DNA of 64,000 nt from Flavobacteriales bacterium (GCA_018402085.1 JAGYJM010000002.1:3115501-3179500); one strand, 5' to 3'. Numbered from the stretch's first letter, positions 7,751-17,033 are shown. Numbers and translations are program-made. The notes: generated by a model not told the origin, from the letters alone.

Positions 7751-9286
7751 CTAAGCACTTTGTTCAGTATCAGGCGATTCAGTCTGGATTGATCGTTTGA
7801 GCTGGATACGAAACGTGGTTCCCTTGCCAATTTCAGATCGTTTCACGAAGATTTTACCTCCGTGGTAGTCTTCGATAATCCGCTTCGTCAGTGAGAGCCC
7901 TAGTCCCCAACCTCGCTTTTTAGTTGTAAAGCCCGGCTCGAAAACGGTTTTAAACTGGCTCTTTTGCACACCTTTTCCGGAGTCGGTGATATCAAGGTAT
8001 ACCACGCCACTTTCTTCTCCAATCTCTGCTTTCAGGCTGCCGCTTCCTTCCATGGCATCTACGGCGTTCTTTACAAGGTTTTCAAGCACCCATCCAAAGA
8101 GCGGGGGAGACATATTTACCAAGGGTTCTTGCAGGCTGCAGCTCACTGCAAACGAAACTTTGCGTGACATACGTAATTTGAGATAGTCAAATGATTGCTG
8201 CACCATGAAGTCAAGACGTTCAGCTTGCAATCCCGGACGCGATCCGATTTTCGAAAACCGCTCTGTAATGGTATTGAGTCGGTCAACATCCTTGTTGATT
8301 TCGGTCAGGGTTGACTGATCTACTCCCTGCGCTTCAAGCAGCGGTACCCAAGCCATAAGCGAAGAAAGCGGTGTGCCGAGCTGATGTGCGGTTTCTTTAG
8401 CCATCCCTACCCACACCTGGTTCTGTTCTGCCTTGCGGAAGGTCGAGAAAATGAGGTATGCCGTCAACAAAAACACCCCGATTAACACGAGTTGTACCAT
8501 CGGGAAGTACTGCAACTGGTTCAGGATAACGCTGTCTTCATAATAGATGTAGTTTTTACCGCTTTCCGGAAGCTCTATCTCAATCGGCGGATTTTGTCCG
8601 GCCATACGACTCAACCGCTGCTGAAGCAGGTCAGGCTCTGTGAGCACCACACTGTCGATACGCTCTGCGCGTAACACCCGTTTTCGAGTGCTATCTGTGA
8701 GAATCACCGGCACACTTGCTGAATTGATCACCGTCTCGGAGATAAATGAGTTGATCAGGTTTTGCATCACCGCCTTCAGCTCTGAAAACCGGTACGAGTC
8801 ATTGTAGTAAATAGTATGGCCTACATCCTGAAGAGGGATCGGCTCATTCCGTTCTGACATGACCTCCCGAAGCGAGTCGGTGTATGCCTTATTTCCCTGG
8901 TGCTCAGGAGGCAGGTTAATTCGATAGAGAATAGAGTCATTGCCGTCGTAAATCAGTACCGGAATGGTCTTATTTGACCAGAGGTATTCTGTTACGAAGG
9001 TGAGGTCCATATCCGGCGGCGGATCGTTGATGAGTCCGTATGCCGTCGCCAGCCGGTCTGCTTTTTCGCGCTCTTCTCGCCGCAGCTCCTCAAAAAGCGC
9101 CTGGGTATAATTGACCAGTTGCGCCCGCTGCTGGATGGCCTCCGACCAGAGTTTTACCTTCAGTTGCTCTTCTTGCCGGATCTTCTCCGCAATAGAATTT
9201 GAATACCATAATGTAACCCCTGCGATCACCATCGCGGCGATAAGGAGTACAATTTTCCAGCGTTGCTTATTCGAATAAAGGTTCAC
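7751..9286 (-). CDS. Membrane sensor histidine kinase
   Basis: A protein of 511 aa from the GTG at 9286; a TTG ten codons upstream is less likely. Transmembrane helix near residues 10-30, a periplasmic domain of about 240 residues, and a second helix near 265-285. The dimerisation box contains ETAHQLGTPLSS with the phospho-accepting His. A HATPase domain follows, with N box (NLVKNAVDA), G1 (DSGKG) and G2 (GWGLGLSL). It lacks a receiver domain. It follows the tonB-like gene by 50 bases on the same strand, and no response regulator is directly beside it, so its partner is unknown. It could pair with a regulator elsewhere. Signal unknown. Confidence 0.88.
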   Translation of the reverse strand: MNLYSNKQRWKIVLLIAAMVIAGVTLWYSNSIAEKIRQEEQLKVKLWSEAIQQRAQLVNYTQALFEELRREEREKADRLATAYGLINDPPPDMDLTFVTEYLWSNKTIPVLIYDGNDSILYRINLPPEHQGNKAYTDSLREVMSERNEPIPLQDVGHTIYYNDSYRFSELKAVMQNLINSFISETVINSASVPVILTDSTRKRVLRAERIDSVVLTEPDLLQQRLSRMAGQNPPIEIELPESGKNYIYYEDSVILNQLQYFPMVQLVLIGVFLLTAYLIFSTFRKAEQNQVWVGMAKETAHQLGTPLSSLMAWVPLLEAQGVDQSTLTEINKDVDRLNTITERFSKIGSRPGLQAERLDFMVQQSFDYLKLRMSRKVSFAVSCSLQEPLVNMSPPLFGWVLENLVKNAVDAMEGSGSLKAEIGEESGVVYLDITDSGKGVQKSQFKTVFEPGFTTKKRGWGLGLSLTKRIIEDYHGGKIFVKRSEIGKGTTFRIQLKRSIQTESPDTEQSA

Positions 9287-9336
9287 CGCACGACGTTCTG
9301 TTGAGCAAGATAGCAAGAACGCCGCGCGTTATCTGA

Positions 9337-10050
9337 TTATTGCAGTCGGAAACGTACCGGCACTCTTCGAATAACCGGCACTCTCATGCCCTGCTGCTCG
9401 CCGGGTTCAAAAGGTGGCAGCGCTCTTATTGACTGAAGCACCGCGCTGTCAAGGCGAGGATGAAGCCCGCGAATGATCTTCGCATCGGTAACTTCTCCCT
9501 TCGCAGTAATCACAAAATCTGCCCACACGGTTCCTTCAACCCCCAGGCTCACCAAATCACGAGGATAAGGGGTTCTTGATAGAATACGAATGATTTCCAG
9601 GTCTGTACACTGTTCGCGCTCTTGTGCGCTTGTATTCGCGCATTTTCTGAAGTGGGGCATACTTTCTACTGCCAGAAATGGCAGGATGGTTTCTTCTTCT
9701 TCTGAAGGCTCTTGAAAAATCGGCTCGATTACTTTCAGCTCCGGATCCGGAAAGGGGTCAGGTTCAGGACCGGGGTCTGGTTCGGGTTGAGGATCCTTCG
9801 GGGGCAACAGCTTGCTCACCGCTTTAGGTTTCACAGGCTGCTTGCGGTCTACCTTGATTTCGCGTAGCGGAATCTCAGCTTCCATAGAGATGTCTTCGGT
9901 GAGCGAAGCCGTAAGGCCAGCCGGGCGAAGTTCAGCGCGGGTGTAGCCAAAGATGGCGATCGCCAGACTCAGCGCAATTAAGAACCCCAACTGAAAAAGG
10001 AGCGGACGCTTTTTCTCAAGGTCTGCATGGGTTGCTTTCTTTCGTGTCAT
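9337..10050 (-). CDS. Energy transducer TonB family protein
   Basis: A protein of 237 aa. A short cytoplasmic N-terminus, one transmembrane helix (about residues 18-37), then a Pro/Glu/Asp-rich spacer (EPDPGPEPDPFPDPE) that spans the periplasm, and a TonB C-terminal domain (about 150-237) with YPRDLVSLGVEGTVWADFVI and the final VPVRFRLQ strand. TonB proteins bring proton-motive energy from ExbB/ExbD to outer-membrane TonB-dependent receptors. No exbB/exbD is present here, but a TonB-dependent receptor lies at 12702-15077. The start ATG at 10050 is well placed before the membrane helix. Confidence 0.9.
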   Translation of the reverse strand: MTRKKATHADLEKKRPLLFQLGFLIALSLAIAIFGYTRAELRPAGLTASLTEDISMEAEIPLREIKVDRKQPVKPKAVSKLLPPKDPQPEPDPGPEPDPFPDPELKVIEPIFQEPSEEEETILPFLAVESMPHFRKCANTSAQEREQCTDLEIIRILSRTPYPRDLVSLGVEGTVWADFVITAKGEVTDAKIIRGLHPRLDSAVLQSIRALPPFEPGEQQGMRVPVIRRVPVRFRLQ

Positions 10051-10148
10051 ACCGTTGGTTTTTAGTACTTACTACTAAAACCCGGTACACCCGTCTTTGG
10101 TATCGGTTCATTTCCGAAACGGCGGCAATGATCTCACTTCAGTTAAGA

Positions 10149-10847
10149 CTATTCTGGGGAAAGCAACTTAAACCCTTTACCGTGAACATTAATAATTTCA
10201 ACACGCTCATCTGCTTTAAGGTGTTTGCGCAACTTAGCGATGTACACATCCATGCTACGTCCGTTGAAGTAGTTGTCGTCTCCCCAGATGGCATTCAACG
10301 CGTAGTTGCGTTCCAGGAGCCCATTCTTGTGCTTGCACAAGAGATAGAGCAACTCGTTCTCTTTCGTGGTAAGCTTGTTTTCTTCCCCATTACGGAACAA
10401 ACGTTGCTTATTGTAGTCGAAACTGAATTCGCCCACCTTGTATTCGGTGACCTCTTCGCCCTCTTCAGGCAGTGCCGCTGCCCGGCGAAGGATGGCATTG
10501 ATGCGCATCATCAGTTCATCCATACTGAACGGCTTGGTCATGTAATCATCCGCACCTGCTTTGAAGCCTTGCAGCGTATCTTCTTTCATGCTCTTGGCTG
10601 TCAAAAAAAGAATGGGGATGTGTCGGTTATCCTGCCGTATTTCCTGTGCAACGGTAAAGCCGTCTTTGTTGGGCATCATAACATCCAGAATGATGAAGTC
10701 AAAATGCTCTCTGCGGTATAGCTTCAGTCCTTCGACTCCATCTGTAGCCAAAGATGTTTCAAAGCCTTTCACTGAAAGATAGTCACTCAACAGGGTGCCC
10801 AGGTTGGGGTCGTCTTCACAAAGCAGTATTCTAGTCGTCTTCTTCAT
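10149..10847 (-). CDS. OmpR-family response regulator (RprY-like)
   Basis: A protein of 232 aa from the ATG at 10847; an earlier in-frame start would only add VFTYRHI-type residues. Receiver domain about 1-120, with acidic pair CEDD, phospho-acceptor Asp in FIILDVMMP, and conserved Thr and Lys (FLTAK, MTKPF). The C-terminal winged-helix DNA-binding domain contains GRSMDVYIAKLRKHLK. It overlaps the end of the sensor kinase gene by 17 bases, so the pair is translationally coupled. Family knowledge: RprX/RprY-type systems of Bacteroidota control envelope and stress functions. The regulon here is not visible. Confidence 0.93.
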   Translation of the reverse strand: MKKTTRILLCEDDPNLGTLLSDYLSVKGFETSLATDGVEGLKLYRREHFDFIILDVMMPNKDGFTVAQEIRQDNRHIPILFLTAKSMKEDTLQGFKAGADDYMTKPFSMDELMMRINAILRRAAALPEEGEEVTEYKVGEFSFDYNKQRLFRNGEENKLTTKENELLYLLCKHKNGLLERNYALNAIWGDDNYFNGRSMDVYIAKLRKHLKADERVEIINVHGKGFKLLSPE

Positions 10848-12282
10848 AATGTGCCGGTAAGTAAACAAAAAATGTACTTCCTTTTTTCAATTCACTCTCT
10901 ACAGAAATCGTGCCGTGGTGCTTTTCTGTCACGGCTTTGACATAACTGAGCCCTAGCCCGAACCCTTTCACATTGTGAATGTTGCCGGTAGGCACTCGGT
11001 ACAATTTGTCAAAGATCTTTCGTTGGTTCTCTTTACTGATACCAATGCCATTATCTTCAAAATGCAGCTCAATGCCCTGGTCTACATTTTCTGAGCGGAT
11101 GGTCAGCAACGGACGATCCGGAGAATACTTCATGGCATTGTCTATCAGATTATATACGAGGTTTGTCAGATGCACAGGGTCACCAGTAATCAGCGGATTT
11201 AACGCATTTAACTCCGTTTTAATGCTGCCTCCGCGCTTTCTGACCTGAATGGCCAGGTTGCGGATCACCGTTTTGATCAGTTCGTGCATATTGATCTGCT
11301 CAACCTTGAGCTGCATCTCTCCGCGATCAAGCACTGCCGTGCGCAGTACATTCTCTACCAAAACCCCAAGCCGCTTGTTTTCATCGCTGATCATGCCGAT
11401 AAAACTCCGCCTTGTTTTATCATTTCGCTGCATATCGGGATCATTCAAGGCCTCGCAGGCCAGCGAGATGGTCGAAATGGGAGTCTTCAGCTCATGGGTC
11501 ATGTTGTTGATGAAATCATTTCGGATTTCACCCAGTTTCTTCTGTCTGAAAATGGTGCTGATCGTATAAGTGAAGGCTCCGAAAATCACTATGATCAGTG
11601 TAGCTGAAATCGCCAGCATGAGCCACATGGTCTGCAGCAGGTACCGTTGACGATTAGGAAAGAAGGCCCTCAGTTCATAGGTCGCAGCTTCAGTAGTACC
11701 CGCGCTCAATAACACACCATAATCTTGCTCATAAAAACCGTCAAGGCACTCTTGTGCCTCCTGAGCCAGCACTTCCGGCTGCCTGTACGCATTGAAAACG
11801 CCAATGTGATAATTGGCCTTTACGTCATTGCCGGCAAGCGCAACCTGCATCAGACTGTCAAGCCGACCCGAAGTGAGCGGTTGCGTGAAAAACGGTGCTG
11901 ACGTGTCTGATGACCCGAGAAGCGAGTCTTCCGGAGCTTCTTCTGACTCGGGTTCTGTAGAATGAATCAGCAGCGGCTCTGACTCGGGTTGCAGAATCAT
12001 TGGCTTTCCGCCCATTACGTCTTTGTAGTTCACGTAATAGCCGTGTGCCTTGACGCTATCAGCAACTTCACGCATGGCGCGAACAACCTGAATGCTGAAT
12101 TCTTGTTCACGTAAAAGAATGGAGTTGTTGATCCAGTATACCTGAATGGCCACCAGTCCGACAAAAGCGGCACTGATCAGCGCCACCAAAATCTGTATGT
12201 ACGTTTTCTTAAATACCACAGGGCTTTTCAAAGGTATTCTGTACACCGCGCAGAGCGGCAGATGCTTCGCTTTTTTTAACAA
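10831..12282 (-). CDS. Sensor histidine kinase (RprX-like)
   Basis: Up to 483 aa from a TTG at 12282. The true start is uncertain: the membrane helix (ILVALISAAFVGLVAIQVYWI) begins about 30 residues in, and a GTG at 12219 would give a more typical N-terminus of 462 aa. A periplasmic domain is followed by a second helix near 215-240. The HisKA box is FINNMTHELKTPISTIS. The HATPase domain has NLIDNAMKYS, DNGIGI and GFGLGLSY. It is encoded just upstream of its response regulator with overlapping ends. A TACCTTTG sequence on this strand at 12229-12236 could be its promoter, which would also favour the shorter start. Confidence 0.9.
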   Translation of the reverse strand: MLKKAKHLPLCAVYRIPLKSPVVFKKTYIQILVALISAAFVGLVAIQVYWINNSILLREQEFSIQVVRAMREVADSVKAHGYYVNYKDVMGGKPMILQPESEPLLIHSTEPESEEAPEDSLLGSSDTSAPFFTQPLTSGRLDSLMQVALAGNDVKANYHIGVFNAYRQPEVLAQEAQECLDGFYEQDYGVLLSAGTTEAATYELRAFFPNRQRYLLQTMWLMLAISATLIIVIFGAFTYTISTIFRQKKLGEIRNDFINNMTHELKTPISTISLACEALNDPDMQRNDKTRRSFIGMISDENKRLGVLVENVLRTAVLDRGEMQLKVEQINMHELIKTVIRNLAIQVRKRGGSIKTELNALNPLITGDPVHLTNLVYNLIDNAMKYSPDRPLLTIRSENVDQGIELHFEDNGIGISKENQRKIFDKLYRVPTGNIHNVKGFGLGLSYVKAVTEKHHGTISVESELKKGSTFFVYLPAHYEEDD

Positions 12283-12323
12283 GTGTTAACCCCCCTTTAA
12301 CACACAAGGCGGTGTGGGCTGCC

Positions 12324-12331
12324 TACCTTTG
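12324..12331 (+). promoter_or_regulatory. Bacteroidota -7 promoter box for a short RNA
   Basis: TACCTTTG, an exact match to TAnnTTTG, in the region between divergent genes. The -33 element is not clear. The only downstream unit before a strong terminator is the candidate small RNA. Confidence 0.5.
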
Positions 12332-12337
12332 AATCGG

Positions 12338-12476
12338 TCTTAAGCAATGTCTGAACGCAGGCATATTCTCAGATCATTTAGGTTAATAAGGTCTTTTCAA
12401 TTAACGTACAGTTTCTTGGATTACCTATTTCGAAACAACAAAGGGAAGGCACTGAACGCAGTGCCTTTGCTTTTTT
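12338..12476 (+). ncRNA. Candidate small RNA or terminated leader
   Basis: About 140 bases bounded by a TAnnTTTG promoter box and a strong intrinsic terminator. The only frame inside (from ATG 12347) runs through the terminator and does not look like a protein. It could be an independent sRNA or an attenuator ahead of the TonB-dependent receptor gene, whose start is 225 bases further on. No known RNA family is recognised. Confidence 0.4.
12446..12476 (+). terminator. Strong Rho-independent terminator
   Basis: AAGGCACTG, loop AACG, CAGTGCCTT: a perfect 9-bp stem, then TGC and six T. It is placed before, not after, the receptor gene. Confidence 0.85.
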
Positions 12477-12505
12477 CAGGTGTTCCTTTTTAGCGCGCAA
12501 GACCT

Positions 12506-12526
12506 GTCCCGATTTATCGGGAAGCG
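12506..12526 (+). repeat. Palindromic TTATCGGGAAGCG repeat (copy 1)
   Basis: GTCCCGATTTATCGGGAAGCG contains the palindrome CCCGATTTATCGGG. The same 21 bases occur inverted at 51553-51573, and a partial copy lies at 23768-23790. Here GCGGGATGC follows, recalling the GATGC tail of the other hairpin family. Confidence 0.65.
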
Positions 12527-12701
12527 CGGGATGCGGTCTGCGAAGCAATACAACAAGCCCGATGCCTTAGATGCTTCCATGCAATCTTCGGTTCTCGACT
12601 CCCATCCAAACAATTCAACACCCTCCGACGACGGTTCAGCCCATACAACTCGACAGAGCGGTGCCGCCCATTCATCTTTGTGGCGTCAAAAACCCCAAGC
12701 C

Positions 12702-15077
12702 ATGAAACGCTACATTCAACCTGTTCTAACTCTCTTCTTCATCATAGCGGCCGCTTCGATGGTCGCCCAGACCGAAGGCGCCGCAACCTCTACCATCCGC
12801 GGTTCGGTTGTGGATGCCCAAAGTGACTTCCCCCTTCCGGGTGTTACCGTTGTTGTAATCGGCTCAGACCCCGTGCTCGGTGCGATCACGGATATAGACG
12901 GAAGGTTTCGCATCGAGAACGTGCCCATCGGACGCCACGCGCTGAAGGTATCCTATATCGGATATGAAAGCAGAAGCATCCCAAACCTTCTCGTGATGAG
13001 TGGAAAAGACCTTGAGGTCAATGTCAACCTGACCGAAAGCATCACTCAACTAGAAAGCGCAGAAGTCATTGCTGAAGATGACAAAACCCGCCCGAAAAAC
13101 GAGATGGCCACCGTCTCTGCGCGATCATTTACGGTTGAAGAGGCCATGCGCTACTCAGGTGCACTGCAGGACCCCTCGCGCATGGCCCAGAACTTTGCCG
13201 GAGTGAGCAATTCAAGTGATGACCGCAATGACATCGTTATCAGAGGCAACTCACCTTCAGGAGTACTCTGGCGCATGGAGGGCATTGACATTCCCAGTCC
13301 TAATCACTTCGCTGCTTTCGGCAGCACAGGGGGCCCTGTCAGCATGCTCAACATCAACAACCTTTCAAACTCTGACTTTCTGACCGGTGCCTTCCCGGCC
13401 GAATATGGAAATGCACTCGCCGGTGCCTTTGACCTCGAGCTTCGCAACGGTAACAAGGAGTCGTATGAGTTTCTTGGACAAGTGGGCTTCAATGGCTTTG
13501 AATTGGGCGCTGAAGGGCCTCTTGGGATCGGAAAAAACGCCAGTTTCATGGTGAATTACCGCTACTCAACGCTGGAGGCTTTCAACGCTCTTGGCATCGA
13601 GTTCGGAACAGGAACTGCAGTGCCGCAATACCAAGACCTCACCTTCAAGATTGATATTCCTACGGCCAAAGCCGGTCGCTTCGGTATCTTCGGGGTGGGC
13701 GGCACGAGCTACATTGAATTTCTTGCCAGTGATGCCACAGAAACCAACCTCTTCAGCTCAGATGCCGAAGATTCACGCTTTCGCTCCACATCCGGCTGGG
13801 TAGGCGTGACCCACCAGTATTTCTTCAACGAGAAAACCAGGTCAAAGCTCGTTCTGGCTGCGTCTCATGCCGGCACTGACGGCACCATTGACTCACTTTC
13901 GGTTGAAGACGGCTCGCCGCACCGTGTGACAGGCCTCGACCGGTTCCAGAACCGCTACATTGCCAAATTTGAGATCAATCATAAAGCCAATGCCCGGAAC
14001 ACCTTTAAGGCAGGAATTCAGGGAGACTTGAGTCAGGTCCATTTCGTTGATTCCATTCGCTTTGCAAGTGGTGAATTTTTCAAAGAGTCAGACGTCGATG
14101 ACCAACTTGAGCTGCTGCAGACTTACGCTGGCTGGCAACATCGCATGAACGAGCGCCTGACAGTGAACCTCGGACTGCACTCACAGCACTTGCTGATGAA
14201 CAGCTCGAACTCCTTTGAACCGCGTCTGGGAGTGCGATATGCGCTGAGCGGCGGACAAAGTCTGAACCTTGGTGCCGGGTTGCACAGTCAGATGCAGCCC
14301 CTTCCGGTCTACTTCAACCGGCAGCGCATCGATGCAAATACTTCTGTGGTCAACAATGACCAACTCGACTTCAATCGATCATTGCATACCGTTATCGGCT
14401 ATGACAACGTGCTAAGCGAGCATTTCCGCATCAAAGTAGAGGCCTACTATCAGTACCTCTACAACATCGCCGTTGACCGAGATCCGAGTTCATTCTCGGT
14501 GTTAAATGTGGGCGCTGACTTCGTGATTCCGAACAACGCTGACCTCGTGAATGACGGTACAGGTGAGAACTTCGGACTTGAGTTTACGGCTGAGCGCTTC
14601 TTCCACCGTGGGTTCTATGGTCTAGCCACCTTCTCGCTGTTTGAGTCGAACTATGTGGGCAGCGATGGGGTAGAGCGTGGCACGGCTTTCAACACCAATT
14701 ATGTAGCGAACCTGCTTGCCGGCAAAGAGTTCACCATGAACAACAAAACCAGTCTCTCATTCGACACCAAAGTCACCTATGCTGGCGGACAGCGCTACAC
14801 CCCTATTGACCTTGAGGCTTCCATTTCCCAAAACCGGGAAGTGAGACTCGAAAACGAAGCCTTCAGCATGCAATTTGACCCATACTTTCGCTGGGACTTT
14901 AAAGTTACCTTACGCGTAAACGGAAAAAAGACGGCTCAGCAATTCAGTGTTGACCTACGCAACCTCACCGGTCGGGAAAACATCTTCACGCAGACCTTCA
15001 ATGCCCGCAGCGGTGAGATTGATACCCGTTATCAGATTGGCTTCTTTCCTGATGTACAATACCGTATCTATTTCTAA
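12702..15077 (+). CDS. TonB-dependent outer-membrane receptor with carboxypeptidase-like N-terminal domain
   Basis: A protein of 791 aa from ATG 12702. The frame is open upstream to 12480, but that part does not look like protein, and the signal peptide (MKRYIQPVLTL..., ending VAQ) begins at 12702. Domains: carboxypeptidase-regulatory-like beta domain (about 27-110), TonB plug (about 120-240, containing DIVIRGNSPSGVLWRMEG) and a 22-strand-type beta barrel ending in the aromatic YRIYF. It takes up an unknown ligand across the outer membrane using TonB energy. No SusD-like partner gene is adjacent. The LytS/LytTR pair directly downstream suggests that uptake and signalling are linked. A CATCTTTG at 12673-12680 may be its own -7 box. 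Confidence 0.92.
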   Translation: MKRYIQPVLTLFFIIAAASMVAQTEGAATSTIRGSVVDAQSDFPLPGVTVVVIGSDPVLGAITDIDGRFRIENVPIGRHALKVSYIGYESRSIPNLLVMSGKDLEVNVNLTESITQLESAEVIAEDDKTRPKNEMATVSARSFTVEEAMRYSGALQDPSRMAQNFAGVSNSSDDRNDIVIRGNSPSGVLWRMEGIDIPSPNHFAAFGSTGGPVSMLNINNLSNSDFLTGAFPAEYGNALAGAFDLELRNGNKESYEFLGQVGFNGFELGAEGPLGIGKNASFMVNYRYSTLEAFNALGIEFGTGTAVPQYQDLTFKIDIPTAKAGRFGIFGVGGTSYIEFLASDATETNLFSSDAEDSRFRSTSGWVGVTHQYFFNEKTRSKLVLAASHAGTDGTIDSLSVEDGSPHRVTGLDRFQNRYIAKFEINHKANARNTFKAGIQGDLSQVHFVDSIRFASGEFFKESDVDDQLELLQTYAGWQHRMNERLTVNLGLHSQHLLMNSSNSFEPRLGVRYALSGGQSLNLGAGLHSQMQPLPVYFNRQRIDANTSVVNNDQLDFNRSLHTVIGYDNVLSEHFRIKVEAYYQYLYNIAVDRDPSSFSVLNVGADFVIPNNADLVNDGTGENFGLEFTAERFFHRGFYGLATFSLFESNYVGSDGVERGTAFNTNYVANLLAGKEFTMNNKTSLSFDTKVTYAGGQRYTPIDLEASISQNREVRLENEAFSMQFDPYFRWDFKVTLRVNGKKTAQQFSVDLRNLTGRENIFTQTFNARSGEIDTRYQIGFFPDVQYRIYF

Positions 15078-15125
15078 ACACTATCTTGAGCTGCGGCTGT
15101 CACCGCAGTTCAAGATTTTCCAGAC

Positions 15126-16181
15126 ATGAAGCGCATATTTCCCTCTGCAGTAAAGTACCTGGGCTTCGATGACCGTCTGATGGTAGCCTTGGGTATTCCG
15201 GTTGTTGCCCTGATCATTCCGCCGCTTTTCTTCGGTGAGACTTATGCGGGTGATTTTATGGCTTTCTGCGCAGAGTGGGGCATGGCGCTTTTCTTCACCA
15301 CCTTTTTGTGGTTTGGCAACCGGCGGGTCGTGATCGAAATCCGCAAAAGGGGCGGCCATCTTTCCGACAGAAAACGGGTGATCTACACCGTTGCCGGAGT
15401 CGTGTTATTCACGATTGCTTTTAACACGCTTACCTATGTCATTACACCTAAAGAGATGCGTCTTGAAATGCAGGGGCCCGGTTTTGGGTCAAGCGTCTTC
15501 ATCACCCTTTTCATCGTAACGATTTATGAGGCTGCCTGGACATCCGCGCGGTTCAAGCGTGCGCAAATGGAAGCCGAGCAATTGAAACATGCCAATCTTC
15601 AAGGACAAATGAACACACTGAAGAGCCAGATCAATCCGCACTTCTTGTTCAACAGTCTGAACACCCTGATTTCGTTGATTCCTGAGGATCCTGATAAGGC
15701 AGAACTCTTCGCACAGAAGTTATCGGATACCTATCGCGCCATTCTAAAAATCAAAGAGCGTGAGGTGATTCCCCTTCGTGACGAATTGGAGTGTCTGGAG
15801 AGCTACACCTTCTTGCTCAACACCCGGTTCGGGGAGGCCTTCCTGCTCAAGTGCGAAGCGGATGACCGCTTCATGAACCGCTACATTGTACCCCTGAGTC
15901 TGCAGATTCTGCTAGAGAACGCCATCAAGCACAATATCGTTTCGCGCAGCAGACCACTGACCGTTGAGATTTTCATCAACGACGATGAAAACCTGGTGGT
16001 ACGAAATAACCTTCAGCCCAAGATGGAGCCGGTGAGTTCAACCGGCACCGGACTTCAGAACATTGATGAACGCTTTACCCTGGTAGCGGAGCGCTCGGTA
16101 GAGGTCGTTAAAACGGAGACCTCGTTCACCGTGGTTTTACCACTCCTCAACATTCAAGATTATGCGCATTCTGATCGTTGA
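15126..16181 (+). CDS. LytS-type sensor histidine kinase
   Basis: A protein of 351 aa. Four predicted transmembrane helices in residues about 20-145, a short coiled linker, then the His_kinase domain with the LytS-family motif QINPHFLFNSLNTL (His is the likely phospho-site) and the ATPase N box LLENAIKHN and GTGLQNIDERF. Such kinases phosphorylate a LytTR-type regulator, and one follows at once with a 20-base overlap. It starts 48 bases after the TonB-dependent receptor, so the three genes probably form one operon. Confidence 0.92.
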   Translation: MKRIFPSAVKYLGFDDRLMVALGIPVVALIIPPLFFGETYAGDFMAFCAEWGMALFFTTFLWFGNRRVVIEIRKRGGHLSDRKRVIYTVAGVVLFTIAFNTLTYVITPKEMRLEMQGPGFGSSVFITLFIVTIYEAAWTSARFKRAQMEAEQLKHANLQGQMNTLKSQINPHFLFNSLNTLISLIPEDPDKAELFAQKLSDTYRAILKIKEREVIPLRDELECLESYTFLLNTRFGEAFLLKCEADDRFMNRYIVPLSLQILLENAIKHNIVSRSRPLTVEIFINDDENLVVRNNLQPKMEPVSSTGTGLQNIDERFTLVAERSVEVVKTETSFTVVLPLLNIQDYAHSDR

Positions 16182-16908
16182 AGATGAGCGTCCGGCAGCA
16201 GACCGGCTTAAAGGTTTTATTCACCGTAAAATGCCAGAAGCCCAAGTGGTTGCCGAATGCGACAGCATTGAAGAAACACTTCATTACCTCGCGAGTGACC
16301 GTCCGGACCTCGCCTTCTTCGACATTGAACTGGCCGACGGCCAGAGCCTTCGCATCTTTGAGAAGGCCGAGATTGATTTTCCGGTCGTTTTCACGACCGC
16401 GTATGACCACTATGCGGTGAAGGCCTTTGAAGTGAACGGAATTGACTATTTGCTCAAACCCCTTTCAGAAGAAACGTTTGACCGCGCCATCCAGCGCTTT
16501 CGCGCTGCACAGAACAAAACCACGATCAACATTGAGCATCTGAGTAGTCTGCTCTCACAGTCGCAATCGTATCGTGAACGTTTTCTGGTGAAAACCGGGT
16601 CGAAACTGGCTTTTGTGCCCACAGAACACATCCGCTGGTTTTCCAGCGCCAGCAGCACCACCTTTATGGTGACCATGGGGAATGAACGCTTTATGCTCGA
16701 TCAGTCGCTTGATGAAATTGAAGCCGATTTGGATCCGAAGCGGTTTTTCAGAATCAACCGCGGATTCATTGTGAGTGCTGCATCGATACAAGGCATTGAA
16801 GTATACTTCAACCATCGGTTGTTGCTGAGCATTGTGCCTGAAAGTGACGAAGAGGTCATTGTCAGCAGGCAAAGGGTGAAAGAGTTCAGGCACTGGCTTG
16901 ATTCTTAG
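16162..16908 (+). CDS. LytTR-type response regulator
   Basis: A protein of 248 aa. Receiver domain about 1-120, with acidic residues in VEDE, phospho-acceptor Asp in FFDIELADG, and Lys in LLKPLSEE. The C-terminal LytTR DNA-binding domain (about 138-245) contains KTGSKLAFVPTEHIRWFSS and FFRINRGFIVS. It overlaps the kinase gene by 20 bases. LytTR regulators bind direct repeats upstream of targets; the likely target includes this receptor operon, but no site could be assigned by eye. Confidence 0.93.
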   Translation: MRILIVEDERPAADRLKGFIHRKMPEAQVVAECDSIEETLHYLASDRPDLAFFDIELADGQSLRIFEKAEIDFPVVFTTAYDHYAVKAFEVNGIDYLLKPLSEETFDRAIQRFRAAQNKTTINIEHLSSLLSQSQSYRERFLVKTGSKLAFVPTEHIRWFSSASSTTFMVTMGNERFMLDQSLDEIEADLDPKRFFRINRGFIVSAASIQGIEVYFNHRLLLSIVPESDEEVIVSRQRVKEFRHWLDS

Positions 16909-16992
16909 CTGAAAAGAAAAGAGCCGAAGACAAGCTTCGACTCTCAACTAACTAATCAGATAACCTTAACCACGTTACGTGGTGGTTGCACA

Positions 16993-17033
16993 TTGTCACT
17001 TTTGACAAGTGCTGCTCCGGATTGCCCGGAGCA
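16993..17033. other. Two adjacent hairpins in the intergenic region before prs
   Basis: TTGTCA-CTTT-TGACAA (16993-17008), then TGCTCCGG-ATTGC-CCGGAGCA (17013-17033), both perfect stems. No T-run follows on either side. They could aid 3'-end formation of the LytTR operon. A further imperfect hairpin (about 16920-16945) lies just after the stop codon. Confidence 0.4.

Noticed and set aside
12480-12701. Open frame extending the TonB-dependent receptor upstream to 12480
   Set aside because: It crosses a terminator tail and a palindromic repeat, is Ser/Asn/Gln-rich without domain character, and the real signal peptide starts at 12702.
13300-13330. GCTGC-TTTCG-GCAGC hairpin as another member of the GATGC family
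   Set aside because: The loop differs and no GATGC-like tail is present on either side.
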